Below are positions 38,776 to 46,492 of a stretch of 64,000 bases of DNA, piece by piece. The translations under genes were made by a program, and so were the position numbers. The notes beneath the pieces were generated by a model that ran no database searches, had not been told where the DNA came from, and worked only from the letters and a program-made list of their open reading frames with translations. This DNA is from Affinirhizobium lemnae. GTDB lineage: Bacteria > Pseudomonadota > Alphaproteobacteria > Rhizobiales > Rhizobiaceae. The stretch lies in the NCBI RefSeq assembly GCF_022968395.1, contig NZ_JALJQZ010000021.1, positions 1 to 64,000 of the forward strand. Direction: 5' to 3'. Each line of letters opens with the position of its first letter. Within the stretch, counting starts at the first letter, position 1.

Positions 38776-40504
38776 AAGGGCATGGAAGTACGACATTATC
38801 AAAGTCGCTCTGGACCATCCGAAGGGCAGCGGTGAACGCAAGGCTGAAATCGACAGGCTTCACGGTACGCAGCGTCTCGACTGGACCGGACATTACCGGA
38901 CGTTGACCCGCTCCACCCTTTATAGCTGGATCGAGACATACGAACTGGAGGGCATCCACGGCCTTGCGCAGAAGGTGCGCCGGGACAAGGGAAACCGCAG
39001 AGTTTACATCAGCCTTGCGTGGATGAGTGCGGTTCCGTTCGATGATGCGACGATGGCGACGATCCACCGAGATATCAAGCAGCATGTTCGGGGTCTGATC
39101 AAGGGTGGCGGTCAATTCAAGCAGACCCGCGTTCTGACAGCGGAGAAGCTCAAAGAAATCAGCGCCGCCTACGGCTTCACCTGCCAAGACGAGCGCGTGT
39201 TCGCGATCCCGCAGGCATTCGTCCAGGAAGAGCACCATTTTAAGGCGGTGTATCGCCATAAGGCAGATCGGAAGGCCAGCGAAGACAACAAGCCGCGCAT
39301 CCGGCGAACCTCCGCCGACCGCATGCCCATGGAGATTGTCGTCATGGACGTTCACCATCTGAACATTCATGTCCGCCGCGATGACGGGACCTATTCCACA
39401 CCAAAACTGATCGCTTTCCATGACATAGCGACGAACCGGGTATTCTGCGAGCTGATCCAGTTCGACAACCGAGGCGGCGTCCGCAATGCAGATATCATCA
39501 CTGCCTTCGTCAATATGTGCCAGCATCCGGCCTTTGGCGTCCCGCAGTTCCTCTATGTCGACAACGGTTCGGAATACCGCTTCGCTGACGATCTCGAAGA
39601 CGCCTTGCGCCTTGGGGCAACTATTGGAACGTTTGATGGCAGGGAAGAGCGTAATCGCATCATCCGTGCGAAGGCCTACAATGCGGCGGCGAAACATGTC
39701 GAAGGCTGGTTTCGCCAGTTCAACCAGCAGCATGCACGGCATATCAAGGGCTGGCGTGATGACGATCCAATGAACCCGAAACGCCCTCAGCTTGGCAGGC
39801 TCCACGATCCATATCCGCATGGCTTCGATGCGTTTTGCGCAGAATTTTTCAGTCATCTGACGGCATATGAGCACATGCCGCAAAAAGGGCAGCTAAAAAC
39901 CTCACCTGCGCTCGCATTCATGGCGCATGTAAACAATGGTTGGAAGGCGACAGTTTTGAACTCCGATCAGCTTCTGACAGTATTCACGAAGCCGGAACCA
40001 CGCCTTGTCGAGAAACATGGCATCAGCATTCGCAATGTTCCTTGGACATGCGATGGTTTGCTTGAATTCTTCGGGCGCAAGGTGATCGCTCACGTACCGA
40101 AATATCACGGCTTTGCCGAACTGCTCATCACAGATGAGCACGGCAACGAAATAGGTATCGCCGTCGCTGATCAGGTCTTCGACGTACTGGATGAACGTGG
40201 CGCGAAGGAGAGCGCTCGCAGGAACGTGGTTCGCAACAAGGCTATTGCCAAGCTCGGCAAGTCGGTTCCGGACATTGATGTAGGCGCGGAACTGATCGCC
40301 TTCGGCCAAAAGCACTTGCCTGTCATTCCGAATGAGCCGGATGGGACAATTTCTGTCACCCGACCCGGATCTCAGCGGCGGGCAATTCCGCCCGTCGCCG
40401 TTGAGATTAATGCTCGCCAGAAGCGGGATGAAGAGCTTCGGCAACAGAACAGCGAAATGTCCGCAATTCTCGCACAAATGCGTCTAACTGGAAGAGGCAT
40501 ATAA
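38759..40504 (+). CDS. Mu-like transposase, catalytic part (DDE)
   Basis: A 581-residue DDE transposase from the ATG at 38759. The RNase-H-fold acid triad is complete: D197 in VVMDVHH, D268 in LYVDNGSEY and E315 in KHVEGWFRQFN (spacing 71 and 47; Mu has 67 and 56). Upstream of it, residues 1-170 correspond to the end-binding domains; the tail (about 520-581) would be the MuB/ClpX-contacting domain and ends in a charged coil (INARQKRDEELRQQNSEMSAIL). The enhancer-binding domain is in the preceding ORF. Its stop overlaps the MuB start by one base. Confidence 0.9.
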   Translation: MTARFERAWKYDIIKVALDHPKGSGERKAEIDRLHGTQRLDWTGHYRTLTRSTLYSWIETYELEGIHGLAQKVRRDKGNRRVYISLAWMSAVPFDDATMATIHRDIKQHVRGLIKGGGQFKQTRVLTAEKLKEISAAYGFTCQDERVFAIPQAFVQEEHHFKAVYRHKADRKASEDNKPRIRRTSADRMPMEIVVMDVHHLNIHVRRDDGTYSTPKLIAFHDIATNRVFCELIQFDNRGGVRNADIITAFVNMCQHPAFGVPQFLYVDNGSEYRFADDLEDALRLGATIGTFDGREERNRIIRAKAYNAAAKHVEGWFRQFNQQHARHIKGWRDDDPMNPKRPQLGRLHDPYPHGFDAFCAEFFSHLTAYEHMPQKGQLKTSPALAFMAHVNNGWKATVLNSDQLLTVFTKPEPRLVEKHGISIRNVPWTCDGLLEFFGRKVIAHVPKYHGFAELLITDEHGNEIGIAVADQVFDVLDERGAKESARRNVVRNKAIAKLGKSVPDIDVGAELIAFGQKHLPVIPNEPDGTISVTRPGSQRRAIPPVAVEINARQKRDEELRQQNSEMSAILAQMRLTGRGI

Positions 40505-41268
40505 TGATCCGCCCTGACCACTTTCCAAAGTCCATCGTAGAGACGGAAACCATACGCATGGTCCGCGAAGCCGCCCTGTTAAGTCTTGAGTTGCATCGGC
40601 CCGTTCGCCTAATCGGTCCGCCAGGTACGGGTAAAAGCTGTGCTCTGTGGCAGGTAGCTAACGAAATGGGAGGTAGCTATTGCGAAATCACCGCCGGAAC
40701 TAAAAAGACAAAATCGATGCTTGAATTGCTCCTATTCAGCATCGGTGTAAAGAGCGGAAAGAATTACGCCAGCGATATTGAAGAACTTGTCTATTATCAT
40801 TTTCGAGGAAATGATGAGTTTATTGACGGAGAATGGCGAACTCTCCCGCGTCTACTTGTGGTCGATGAGGTGCAAACTCTGGAGGTGACCGCGTTCCGAG
40901 AACTGCTTCGGGTTCAGGAGCGGTGTTCAATTGGACTGGTTTTGGCTGGTAACAAAGAACGGCTCGCTGGCGGCAAGAACGATGCGGATACGCTTGAGCA
41001 GATCAATAGCCGAATATTGCCGCCTTGGCATTTGCCCGGGCCGACCAAGCGTGATTGTGAACTGATCGGCTCAACTTTCAATGTCGAGGGAACGGATGCT
41101 TACTCTGTTCTTACCGCCTACGGAACGGCGACCAATTTTCGCGCACTCGTTCATCTTCTCGAATTTGCACAACGTCTTACTGCTGGAGCAGTAGGCATCC
41201 GGCGTGAGCATTTGGAGAAAGGTTTGAAGTTTTTCAAACCCAAATCCGAAATCCTAAAATTGCTTTAG
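40504..41268 (+). CDS. MuB-like transposition ATPase
   Basis: A 254-residue AAA+ ATPase that captures target DNA and activates the transposase. Walker A GPPGTGKS (about residues 38-45), Walker B LLVVDEVQ (about 117-124), a sensor-like GLVLAGNKE, and an arginine-finger candidate in INSRI are present. It is shorter than Mu B (312), lacking most of an amino-terminal HTH region, as in many alphaproteobacterial Mu-like elements. ATG overlaps the transposase stop. Confidence 0.88.
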   Translation: MIRPDHFPKSIVETETIRMVREAALLSLELHRPVRLIGPPGTGKSCALWQVANEMGGSYCEITAGTKKTKSMLELLLFSIGVKSGKNYASDIEELVYYHFRGNDEFIDGEWRTLPRLLVVDEVQTLEVTAFRELLRVQERCSIGLVLAGNKERLAGGKNDADTLEQINSRILPPWHLPGPTKRDCELIGSTFNVEGTDAYSVLTAYGTATNFRALVHLLEFAQRLTAGAVGIRREHLEKGLKFFKPKSEILKLL

Positions 41269-41319
41269 CCCGAAGCGGCCTGATCACCGCTTTCTAAAAG
41301 TTCACATCATCTGAAACCT

Positions 41320-41355
41320 GAAGCTTCGCACCTTTGTGCGGCGTAGGCGAAGCTT
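41320..41355 (+). repeat. hairpin with GAAGCTTCGCA / GGCGAAGCT motif, copy 1
   Basis: A perfect 9-bp inverted repeat AAGCTTCGC (41321-41329) / GCGAAGCTT (41347-41355), just before the next gene. The 11-mer GAAGCTTCGCA (41320-41330) recurs at 45984-45994, and GGCGAAGCT recurs at 46049-46057. Confidence 0.7.
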
Positions 41356-41377
41356 TGCCAAAACGGAGAAGACTGAA

Positions 41378-41749
41378 ATGACGATAACCCGCACTCAAAC
41401 TTACAATGGAAAAGGTGATCTTTTTGACGGTCTGGAGAACTCGATTAGCGCGATCAAAGCAGCAGCAGCGTTGATTGAAATTGCGCTCCGGCGAGAAGAA
41501 TCGCTGAAGCAGGAGGCGCATGGCGTCTGGTGCTTGATTAAATCCCAGTGCGATGATGCCGAATTCTTCACCAGCGCGCTCACAGATGAGATGAGGAATA
41601 TCGAGCGGAGTAAGCTTTCAATCCGTGATCCAAAGGAGATCGCAGCTATGACGGCGCTGCCAACTCATATCGTATGTTCGGTTGTCCACGCGGCAACCGG
41701 CGTGTTGTTGGGTTCCTGCGCACCGGAGTGGAGAAAGCAAGATGCCTGA
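41378..41749 (+). CDS. hypothetical protein of Mu-like element
   Basis: A 123-residue protein from the ATG at 41378 (GGAG at 41365-41368). No known domain recognised. It has an amphipathic helical centre (LENSISAIKAAAALIEIALRREESLKQEAHGVWCLIKSQCDDAEFF). Its end overlaps gemA by 8 bp, so it belongs to the early operon. Confidence 0.7.
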   Translation: MTITRTQTYNGKGDLFDGLENSISAIKAAAALIEIALRREESLKQEAHGVWCLIKSQCDDAEFFTSALTDEMRNIERSKLSIRDPKEIAAMTALPTHIVCSVVHAATGVLLGSCAPEWRKQDA

Positions 41750-42182
41750 TATCGCCTTGTCTGCCACCATCACCAAAAAGCAGATCGCACTTCTTCACGT
41801 TGCCAAGCGCGATCTCAATCTTGATGACGATACGTACCGGGCGATTCTTGCCCGGTACGGAAAGGTGGAAACAGCCGCCGAACTAGACTTGGTCGGCTTC
41901 AACCATGTCATGCGGTACATGACGGCATGTGGCTTCCGTTCAACCTGGACGAAGCGAACCTATGGCTATCGGCCCACTATGGCAACGCCGCCTCAGATTG
42001 ATCTCATTCGCTCACTCTGGGTTAAATGGCGCGGCGCCGATGACCCCGATGATGCAGAACTTAACAAGTGGCTTGGGCGCTTCCACAAGGTCGGGGCATT
42101 GCGGTTCGTTGACAACAAAAAGGCGGCGAAAGTGATTTCGGCACTCAAGGCGATGCTCGCTCGCCAGCAGGATCGAATTTGA
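41742..42182 (+). CDS. GemA-like regulatory protein (DUF1018)
   Basis: A 146-residue protein matching Mu gp16/GemA: KKQIALLHVAKRDLNLDDDTYRAILARYGKVETAAEL, then TPPQIDLIRSLWVKWRGADDPDDAELNKWLGRFHKVGALRFVDNKKAAKVISALKAML. GemA in Mu modulates host gene expression and DNA topology in early lysogeny. The start is the ATG at 41742; the longer frame upstream is out of context. Confidence 0.88.
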   Translation: MPDIALSATITKKQIALLHVAKRDLNLDDDTYRAILARYGKVETAAELDLVGFNHVMRYMTACGFRSTWTKRTYGYRPTMATPPQIDLIRSLWVKWRGADDPDDAELNKWLGRFHKVGALRFVDNKKAAKVISALKAMLARQQDRI

Positions 42183-42190
42183 AGGCGTTT

Positions 42191-42268
42191 TGAAGGCCGT
42201 GGAAGGCGGATGGCGGGATTTCCGCACACAGTAACATCCTGTGTATTCGTCGCGTTCCACGGCCTTCA
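42191..42268 (+). repeat. nested inverted repeats between gemA and membrane-protein gene
   Basis: A perfect 14-bp outer stem (42191-42204 with 42255-42268, TGAAGGCCGTGGAA/TTCCACGGCCTTCA) encloses an inner stem ACACAG (42226-42231) / CTGTGT (42239-42244). There is no U-tract, so it is not a standard terminator. Candidate RNA structure or protein-binding site. Confidence 0.7.
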
Positions 42269-42318
42269 GGTGGATGTTTCGACTCCACAAAGATTTTCAC
42301 TTCTGCGAACTTGCTAGG

Positions 42319-43122
42319 ATGCGCTATCTGAAACTCATCCTTGAATTCGCTTTTCGGCGCTCGCTGATGCGCATCGACATTTATGCCGCCGTTTTAACGG
42401 CTATTGGGCCTGCATTGTTTTTCGCGGCTGGCCTTACTATCCCTCCCGATTTGACAGTCTATATCTCGCTTGTGGTCGCGGCCATGGTTGTGGCGACCTT
42501 GATCCTGCGAGTTATTTCTGCGCCCTATTTTATCTGGAAGGCGGATCAAGCGGAGATTTTGCGCCTGAACGAAGAACTGGCATCTCCGCAACGGCATGCG
42601 CGAAAGGCGTTAATGGAGCAATTCGCGACAGAGAAATTTCAGCTTCTTCGACAACTCATGCGCATAAAAGGCGATATGCGCGCATACAATGATGCGGCGC
42701 AGATTGGCGAGCAGACTGCAAAAAGCCTCTATCCCTTCGCACAGCCATTCCTTTTAGACACCAAATTCAAACGTTACTGGTTTACGTTCGAGAAAAACAT
42801 GAAGGCTCTCTCAGCGCTTCATGCTTGGCGCAAGGCGAATAGCCCTCTCGAACGCGAAAATGAGGCTCGCCTCCTCAAACGCTTCGGTTTTCACCACATG
42901 CTCGCAATCGGAGCGGTAGACGCGATGATGCTCCATCTCGCTTCTGAGAAGGAAGGGGCAAAAGCAGCTCACGACAAGGCACTAGTCGACGCTGAAGAGT
43001 GGTGTTCGCCTGTAGATTTCACATTCGCGCTCCCGGCTGCCGCGAATTGGGATGAAATCAATTTTTATCATAGCGATGAAGAGCCGATAGCCCATCCCAG
43101 CATGGGCCACACAAAGATATAG
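42319..43122 (+). CDS. two-helix membrane protein of Mu-like element, unknown
   Basis: A 267-residue protein if started at ATG 42319; ATG 42274 or GTG 42241 would add up to 26 residues and overlap the upstream stem. Two hydrophobic helices lie at about residues 20-40 and 47-66, followed by a long charged soluble part (DQAEILRLNEELASPQRHARKALMEQF) rich in helix. No family recognised. It occupies the place where Mu has lysis or accessory genes, but no holin or endolysin feature is clear. Confidence 0.65.
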   Translation: MRYLKLILEFAFRRSLMRIDIYAAVLTAIGPALFFAAGLTIPPDLTVYISLVVAAMVVATLILRVISAPYFIWKADQAEILRLNEELASPQRHARKALMEQFATEKFQLLRQLMRIKGDMRAYNDAAQIGEQTAKSLYPFAQPFLLDTKFKRYWFTFEKNMKALSALHAWRKANSPLERENEARLLKRFGFHHMLAIGAVDAMMLHLASEKEGAKAAHDKALVDAEEWCSPVDFTFALPAAANWDEINFYHSDEEPIAHPSMGHTKI

Positions 43123-43480
43123 GGTAGGGTAAAGGTTGCTTTACCTGGCCTAAAAGTCGCGTTACTTTGGGTTGCGTGGCAGCGAAGTCCGTTGTCCTAG
43201 ATGACCATTGGTGGGAGCCGGGTAAAGGCCCGGATGCGGTCCCGCCCTGCCACGCGCTCACTGTCAAAACTTGCCAAGGCTGACACCTGTCAGGGACTGC
43301 CATTTGTCAGCCCACTGCTATTCGTTTTGTTGCGGCAAACACGGTGTGCTCGGCACTGCTTGCCTGAATGCAGTGTGGTGAGCATATGGTCAAAGATCAA
43401 TTTTTCGAAGTCTGCTTATCCTTGCTGTTGGTTATTCCACCAACCGCACGAGCATCCGCTCGCAAGATCGGTAGCTTTTG
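43123..43480 (+). other. hairpin-dense non-coding region before Mor-like gene
   Basis: A 358-nt gap without a credible gene. Stems read by eye: 43128-43134/43139-43145; 43174-43182/43247-43255 (9 bp) enclosing 43210-43216/43240-43246 and 43218-43222/43229-43233; 43278-43285/43305-43312 (8 bp) with a competing 43280-43285/43288-43293; 43427-43432/43439-43444; 43449-43453/43458-43462. It may be the leader of the mor-T-I operon or an independent RNA. Confidence 0.55.
43174..43255 (+). ncRNA. candidate structured RNA in Mu-like element
   Basis: An 82-nt unit closed by a perfect 9-bp stem (GCGTGGCAG/CTGCCACGC). Inside, a 7-bp stem (GGTGGGA/TCCCGCC, one G-T pair) is topped by a 5-bp CCGGG/CCCGG hairpin. 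Overall size and a terminal stem recall a tRNA, but no T-arm or anticodon arm can be drawn. Transcription is not known. Confidence 0.4.
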
Positions 43481-44092
43481 ATGTCGATCGTTTCGCGGAA
43501 GACCGCTGATAAGAAGCGACCTCTTGTATCGTTTGTTGGCGATAAAGACGATGATCGTCGGTTCACGGTTTTCAACCAAATCAGAGAGACACTTGGCGAC
43601 GATGAAGCCTTGGAGTTGGCAAGTATATGCGGTGGCGAACGTCTGCGATTGCCATCCCTCAGTAGCTTGAAACCTCATCACCCCTTGGCCGTGAGGATCG
43701 GTTTCGATCTTGCGCATAGAATTTGCGAGGCGGTCGCACCATTCAAGGGAACCACAGGATACTTTTATGTCCCCAGATTGGACCGCTTACGAATACGGCG
43801 GCTTCTTGAAGAGGACGGAGTTTCTGTACGCGAAATTTCGCAACGGACTGGTGTCTGTATGCGTACCGTTCATCGTGAAAAGGCTCGGATGCTCAATTCT
43901 GGCTTCGCGGTAGGCCACCCTAAACAACCACGGAAACTGGATCAACTGCCAGAGTGGACCAAAGGCGAGAGGATAGTTCGCCGCTTGCTCCTGCAAGGTC
44001 ATAGTCCTTCGCAAATTCGCGACATTCTCAAAGTGCCCGGAACGGTCGTGCTGACAATCCGGGCGGAACTCCTCAAACAAGGTAAAATCTGA
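43481..44092 (+). CDS. Mor-like transcription activator with two HTH segments
   Basis: A 203-residue protein. The middle part resembles the Mor/C activator family of Mu: CGGERLRLPSL, then RIRRLLEEDGVSVREISQRTGVCMRTVHREKARML as HTH. An additional carboxy-terminal segment (ERIVRRLLLQGHSPSQIRDILKVPGTVVLTIRAEL) looks like a second HTH, making it longer than Mor (129 aa). In Mu, Mor turns on the middle promoter. Its stop overlaps the capsid gene start (TGATG), so activator and capsid are made from one coupled message. The family call is moderate. Confidence 0.65.
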   Translation: MSIVSRKTADKKRPLVSFVGDKDDDRRFTVFNQIRETLGDDEALELASICGGERLRLPSLSSLKPHHPLAVRIGFDLAHRICEAVAPFKGTTGYFYVPRLDRLRIRRLLEEDGVSVREISQRTGVCMRTVHREKARMLNSGFAVGHPKQPRKLDQLPEWTKGERIVRRLLLQGHSPSQIRDILKVPGTVVLTIRAELLKQGKI

Positions 44093-44982
44093 TGCTGATC
44101 AGCAAGGAAAATCTCGATCTCGTCTTTAAAGGCTTCAAAACGATCTATACAGAGAGCTTTGACGCCACTCAGAGCTACAAAGACACTCTGGCGATGACGG
44201 TAAACAGCAACACCAGCGAAGAGCAATATGGCTGGCTCGGGCAGTTCCCTGACCTTCGCGAATGGGTTGGCGACCGTCAAATCAAGGAACTGGCAGCCCA
44301 CGGCTTCAGCATCAAGAACAAGAAGTTCGAAAGCACCGTGAAGGTGAAGCGCGACGATATCTCTGATGACAAGGTCGGCATTTATAAGCCGATGGTGCAG
44401 GAGATGGGCCGTGTTACGAAAATCCACCCGGATAAGCAGCTATTCTCCCTTCTGTCTTCCGGCTTCTCGACTTTGTGTTTCGATGGTCAGAACTTCTTCG
44501 ACACAGACCATCCTTATGCCCGAACCGAAATGGTGACCGAGTCGGTTTCCAACATGCAGGCCGGGACGGAACCGGCTTGGTTCCTGCTTGATCTGTCCAA
44601 GGCAATGAAGCCGATGATCTGGCAAGAGCGTGAAAAGTACGAGTTCCAATCGCTCACAGACCCGCATGATTCTCGCGTGTTCATGACCGATGACTACGTC
44701 TACGGCATCCGCGCCCGCGTGAACTGTGGCTTTGGCCTGTGGCAGCTCGCGTTTGGTTCAAAGGGCGAATTGTCGGCGGCAAACTATGCTGTTGCACGTC
44801 AGGCAATGGCAGCATTTGCCGGGGATCGCGGCCAGAAGCTCGGGATCACGCCTACGCACCTGGTCGTACCTGCAACGCTGGAAGCGAGGGCGCGAACTCT
44901 GCTGCTTTCCGATCAGATCGAAGGTTCTTCCAATATCTGGAAGGGAACCGCTGACCTGATCGTTACGCCCTGGCTGAGTTAA
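44092..44982 (+). CDS. Mu-like major capsid protein gpT
   Basis: The 296-residue protein aligns end to end with Mu gpT (305 aa) by eye: TVNSNTSEEQYGWLGQFPDLREWVGDRQIKELAAHGFSIKNKKFE, DGQNFFDTDHP, YGIRARVNCGFGLWQLAFGSKGEL, THLVVPATLEARA, and the terminal DLIVTPWL. It has an HK97-type fold by family. No truncation is visible. It is coupled to the activator gene upstream and followed 11 bp later by the protease gene with AAGGAG. Confidence 0.92.
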   Translation: MLISKENLDLVFKGFKTIYTESFDATQSYKDTLAMTVNSNTSEEQYGWLGQFPDLREWVGDRQIKELAAHGFSIKNKKFESTVKVKRDDISDDKVGIYKPMVQEMGRVTKIHPDKQLFSLLSSGFSTLCFDGQNFFDTDHPYARTEMVTESVSNMQAGTEPAWFLLDLSKAMKPMIWQEREKYEFQSLTDPHDSRVFMTDDYVYGIRARVNCGFGLWQLAFGSKGELSAANYAVARQAMAAFAGDRGQKLGITPTHLVVPATLEARARTLLLSDQIEGSSNIWKGTADLIVTPWLS

Positions 44983-44993
44983 GGAGCACGTCC

Positions 44994-45917
44994 ATGCAGG
45001 TTTTCAGTGGAGTTGCCACCCTGTCTATTCAACCCACCAGCGGCACCGCGCCATTGTGGATTAAGCTTGTTCCACGAGGCAAGTTTGATGGCAGGGACGG
45101 TCGAGCATTTGACGCCTCCCCCGAAACTCTTGTCGAGCGGTTCAAGTCTGACGGTATCCCTATTCCAGTGGACGTGGACCATGCCACGGTGAAGAAGGCG
45201 GCGGTCGGTGATCCGGCTCCTGCCGTTGGCTGGATCGAAGAGCTTGAGGCTCGCGATGATGGTCTTTGGGGGCGTGTTAGCTGGCTACCTGAAGGTGAAA
45301 GGATATTGGCGGAAAAGACGCACCGCTTCATCTCGCCCGCTCTTTCTCTGGACAAGGTCACCGGCAAAGCCATCTGGCTACACTCTGCATCCTTGGTGGC
45401 CGCACCTGCCGTCGCGATGGCCGTATTGGCGTCGGCTGATACCAGCCATAAGGAGCCGCTCACAGTGTTCGAGAGCAAGATAGCCGCCGCTCTGGGATTG
45501 AACCTTGACGCGACTACGGAGGAGATTGCTTCCAAGGTCGCCACGCTTACCGCGAAAGCGGATGGCACTGAGGCCATCATAACCGGCCTTCAAGGCGTCA
45601 TGAAAACCCTTTCAACAGAGGTTATAACGGCGCGAAACAGCCGCGTAGAGGCCAAGGTTGAACAGGCGATCAAGCTCGGCACGGTAACGCCAGCATTGAA
45701 AGACTTTTGTATCACCATCGCAAATTCCAGCGCGTCGCTCTTCGACGAGTTTTGCACAAAGATGGGAACGCCATTCGCCTACCTTTCGCAGCCTGCAATC
45801 ACTCGCGAGATGGAAGCTGCTGCAAAAGGCTTCACGGCTGCGAAGCCAGAAACATTAAACACTGATGCGCATCGACTAGCGGCACAGCTTGGACTCGATC
45901 CGAAAGCCCTGCTTTAG
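44994..45917 (+). CDS. Mu-like phage protease/scaffold gpI
   Basis: A 307-residue protein of the Mu gpI family, the prohead protease whose carboxy part acts as scaffold. Seen: LWIKLVPRGKFDGRDGRAFDASPETLVERFKS, IPVDVDHATVKKAA, PAVGWIEELEARDDGLWGRVSWLPEGERILAEKTHRFISPAL, and a helical carboxy half (about 150-300). Mu gpI is 361 aa, so this is somewhat short. In Mu the protease gene comes before gpT; here it comes after it. Confidence 0.88.
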   Translation: MQVFSGVATLSIQPTSGTAPLWIKLVPRGKFDGRDGRAFDASPETLVERFKSDGIPIPVDVDHATVKKAAVGDPAPAVGWIEELEARDDGLWGRVSWLPEGERILAEKTHRFISPALSLDKVTGKAIWLHSASLVAAPAVAMAVLASADTSHKEPLTVFESKIAAALGLNLDATTEEIASKVATLTAKADGTEAIITGLQGVMKTLSTEVITARNSRVEAKVEQAIKLGTVTPALKDFCITIANSSASLFDEFCTKMGTPFAYLSQPAITREMEAAAKGFTAAKPETLNTDAHRLAAQLGLDPKALL

Positions 45918-46107
45918 CTATCAAGCACAAAGGATGCTCGCCCATTTTCTACCCACCACGGATGTACTGGGGGTAGGATTCTCGAAGCTTCGCAAATCCC
46001 CGTTGACGAGGCTTCGAAACCGGCTTGAACGTGAGCCAACATATTCCCGGCGAAGCTCGCCGCCGCTGCTTCGTCGGGGATATATCACTTAGGGAAGGAT
46101 TACTGGT
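45918..46107 (+). other. structured intergenic region with GAAGC motifs, copy 2
   Basis: Stems TCGAAGC/GCTTCGA (45982-45988 with 46011-46017) and an 11-bp stem (46046-46056 with 46068-46078, one G-T) with an 11-nt loop. The 11-mer GAAGCTTCGCA (45984-45994) and GGCGAAGCT (46049-46057) repeat the pair found at 41320-41354. No gene recognised. Confidence 0.6.
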
Positions 46108-46422
46108 ATGGCACACGATCTGGAAAAATGCGAACAGTGTGGCAAACTCGCTGTATCTGGTGAAACAGTCACGATTTCTGTTAGCGAGTACGAGCGCCTG
46201 ACAAGAGCCGCCGCGGTGCAGCGCATTAGTTCGTATCGTGCAGTATCTCGCTCAGGAATCGGCCTTAATCCACCATTGGCAGAGTTCATTCTGGAGCGGG
46301 CGAAAACGATGACGATGGCGAAACTGCATGAGGCGTGCGTGGAGCGTTTCGGTGCCGATGCGCCATCAGCTTCATCCATTTTCCGTTTTGTCCAAAAAAT
46401 GAGAGGACCGTTACATCCGTGA
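46108..46422 (+). CDS. small Cys/HTH protein of Mu-like element
   Basis: A 104-residue protein. A CEQCGK pair near the start could bind metal. The carboxy half, LAEFILERAKTMTMAKLHEACVERFGADAPSASSIFRFVQKM, looks like an HTH of the kind used by small phage or transposon DNA-binding proteins. It is the last gene before the right inverted repeat. Function unknown; a role in end binding or packaging is possible but unproven. Confidence 0.6.
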   Translation: MAHDLEKCEQCGKLAVSGETVTISVSEYERLTRAAAVQRISSYRAVSRSGIGLNPPLAEFILERAKTMTMAKLHEACVERFGADAPSASSIFRFVQKMRGPLHP

Positions 46423-46492
46423 TTTCGGCTGCCTTCGTGGGATATTGAAATGAAGCGGATAAGCTTGAACAATCCTGCAAAATATCGGTCTA

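Noticed and set aside
43174-43255. tRNA gene
   Set aside because: The closing stem and size suggested a tRNA, but no T-arm, anticodon arm or conserved TTC-type loop can be drawn. Kept only as a structured RNA candidate.
43201-43509. 102-codon plus frame in the hairpin region
   Set aside because: Low-complexity Arg/Ser/Leu content and overlap with the start of the Mor-like gene in another frame.
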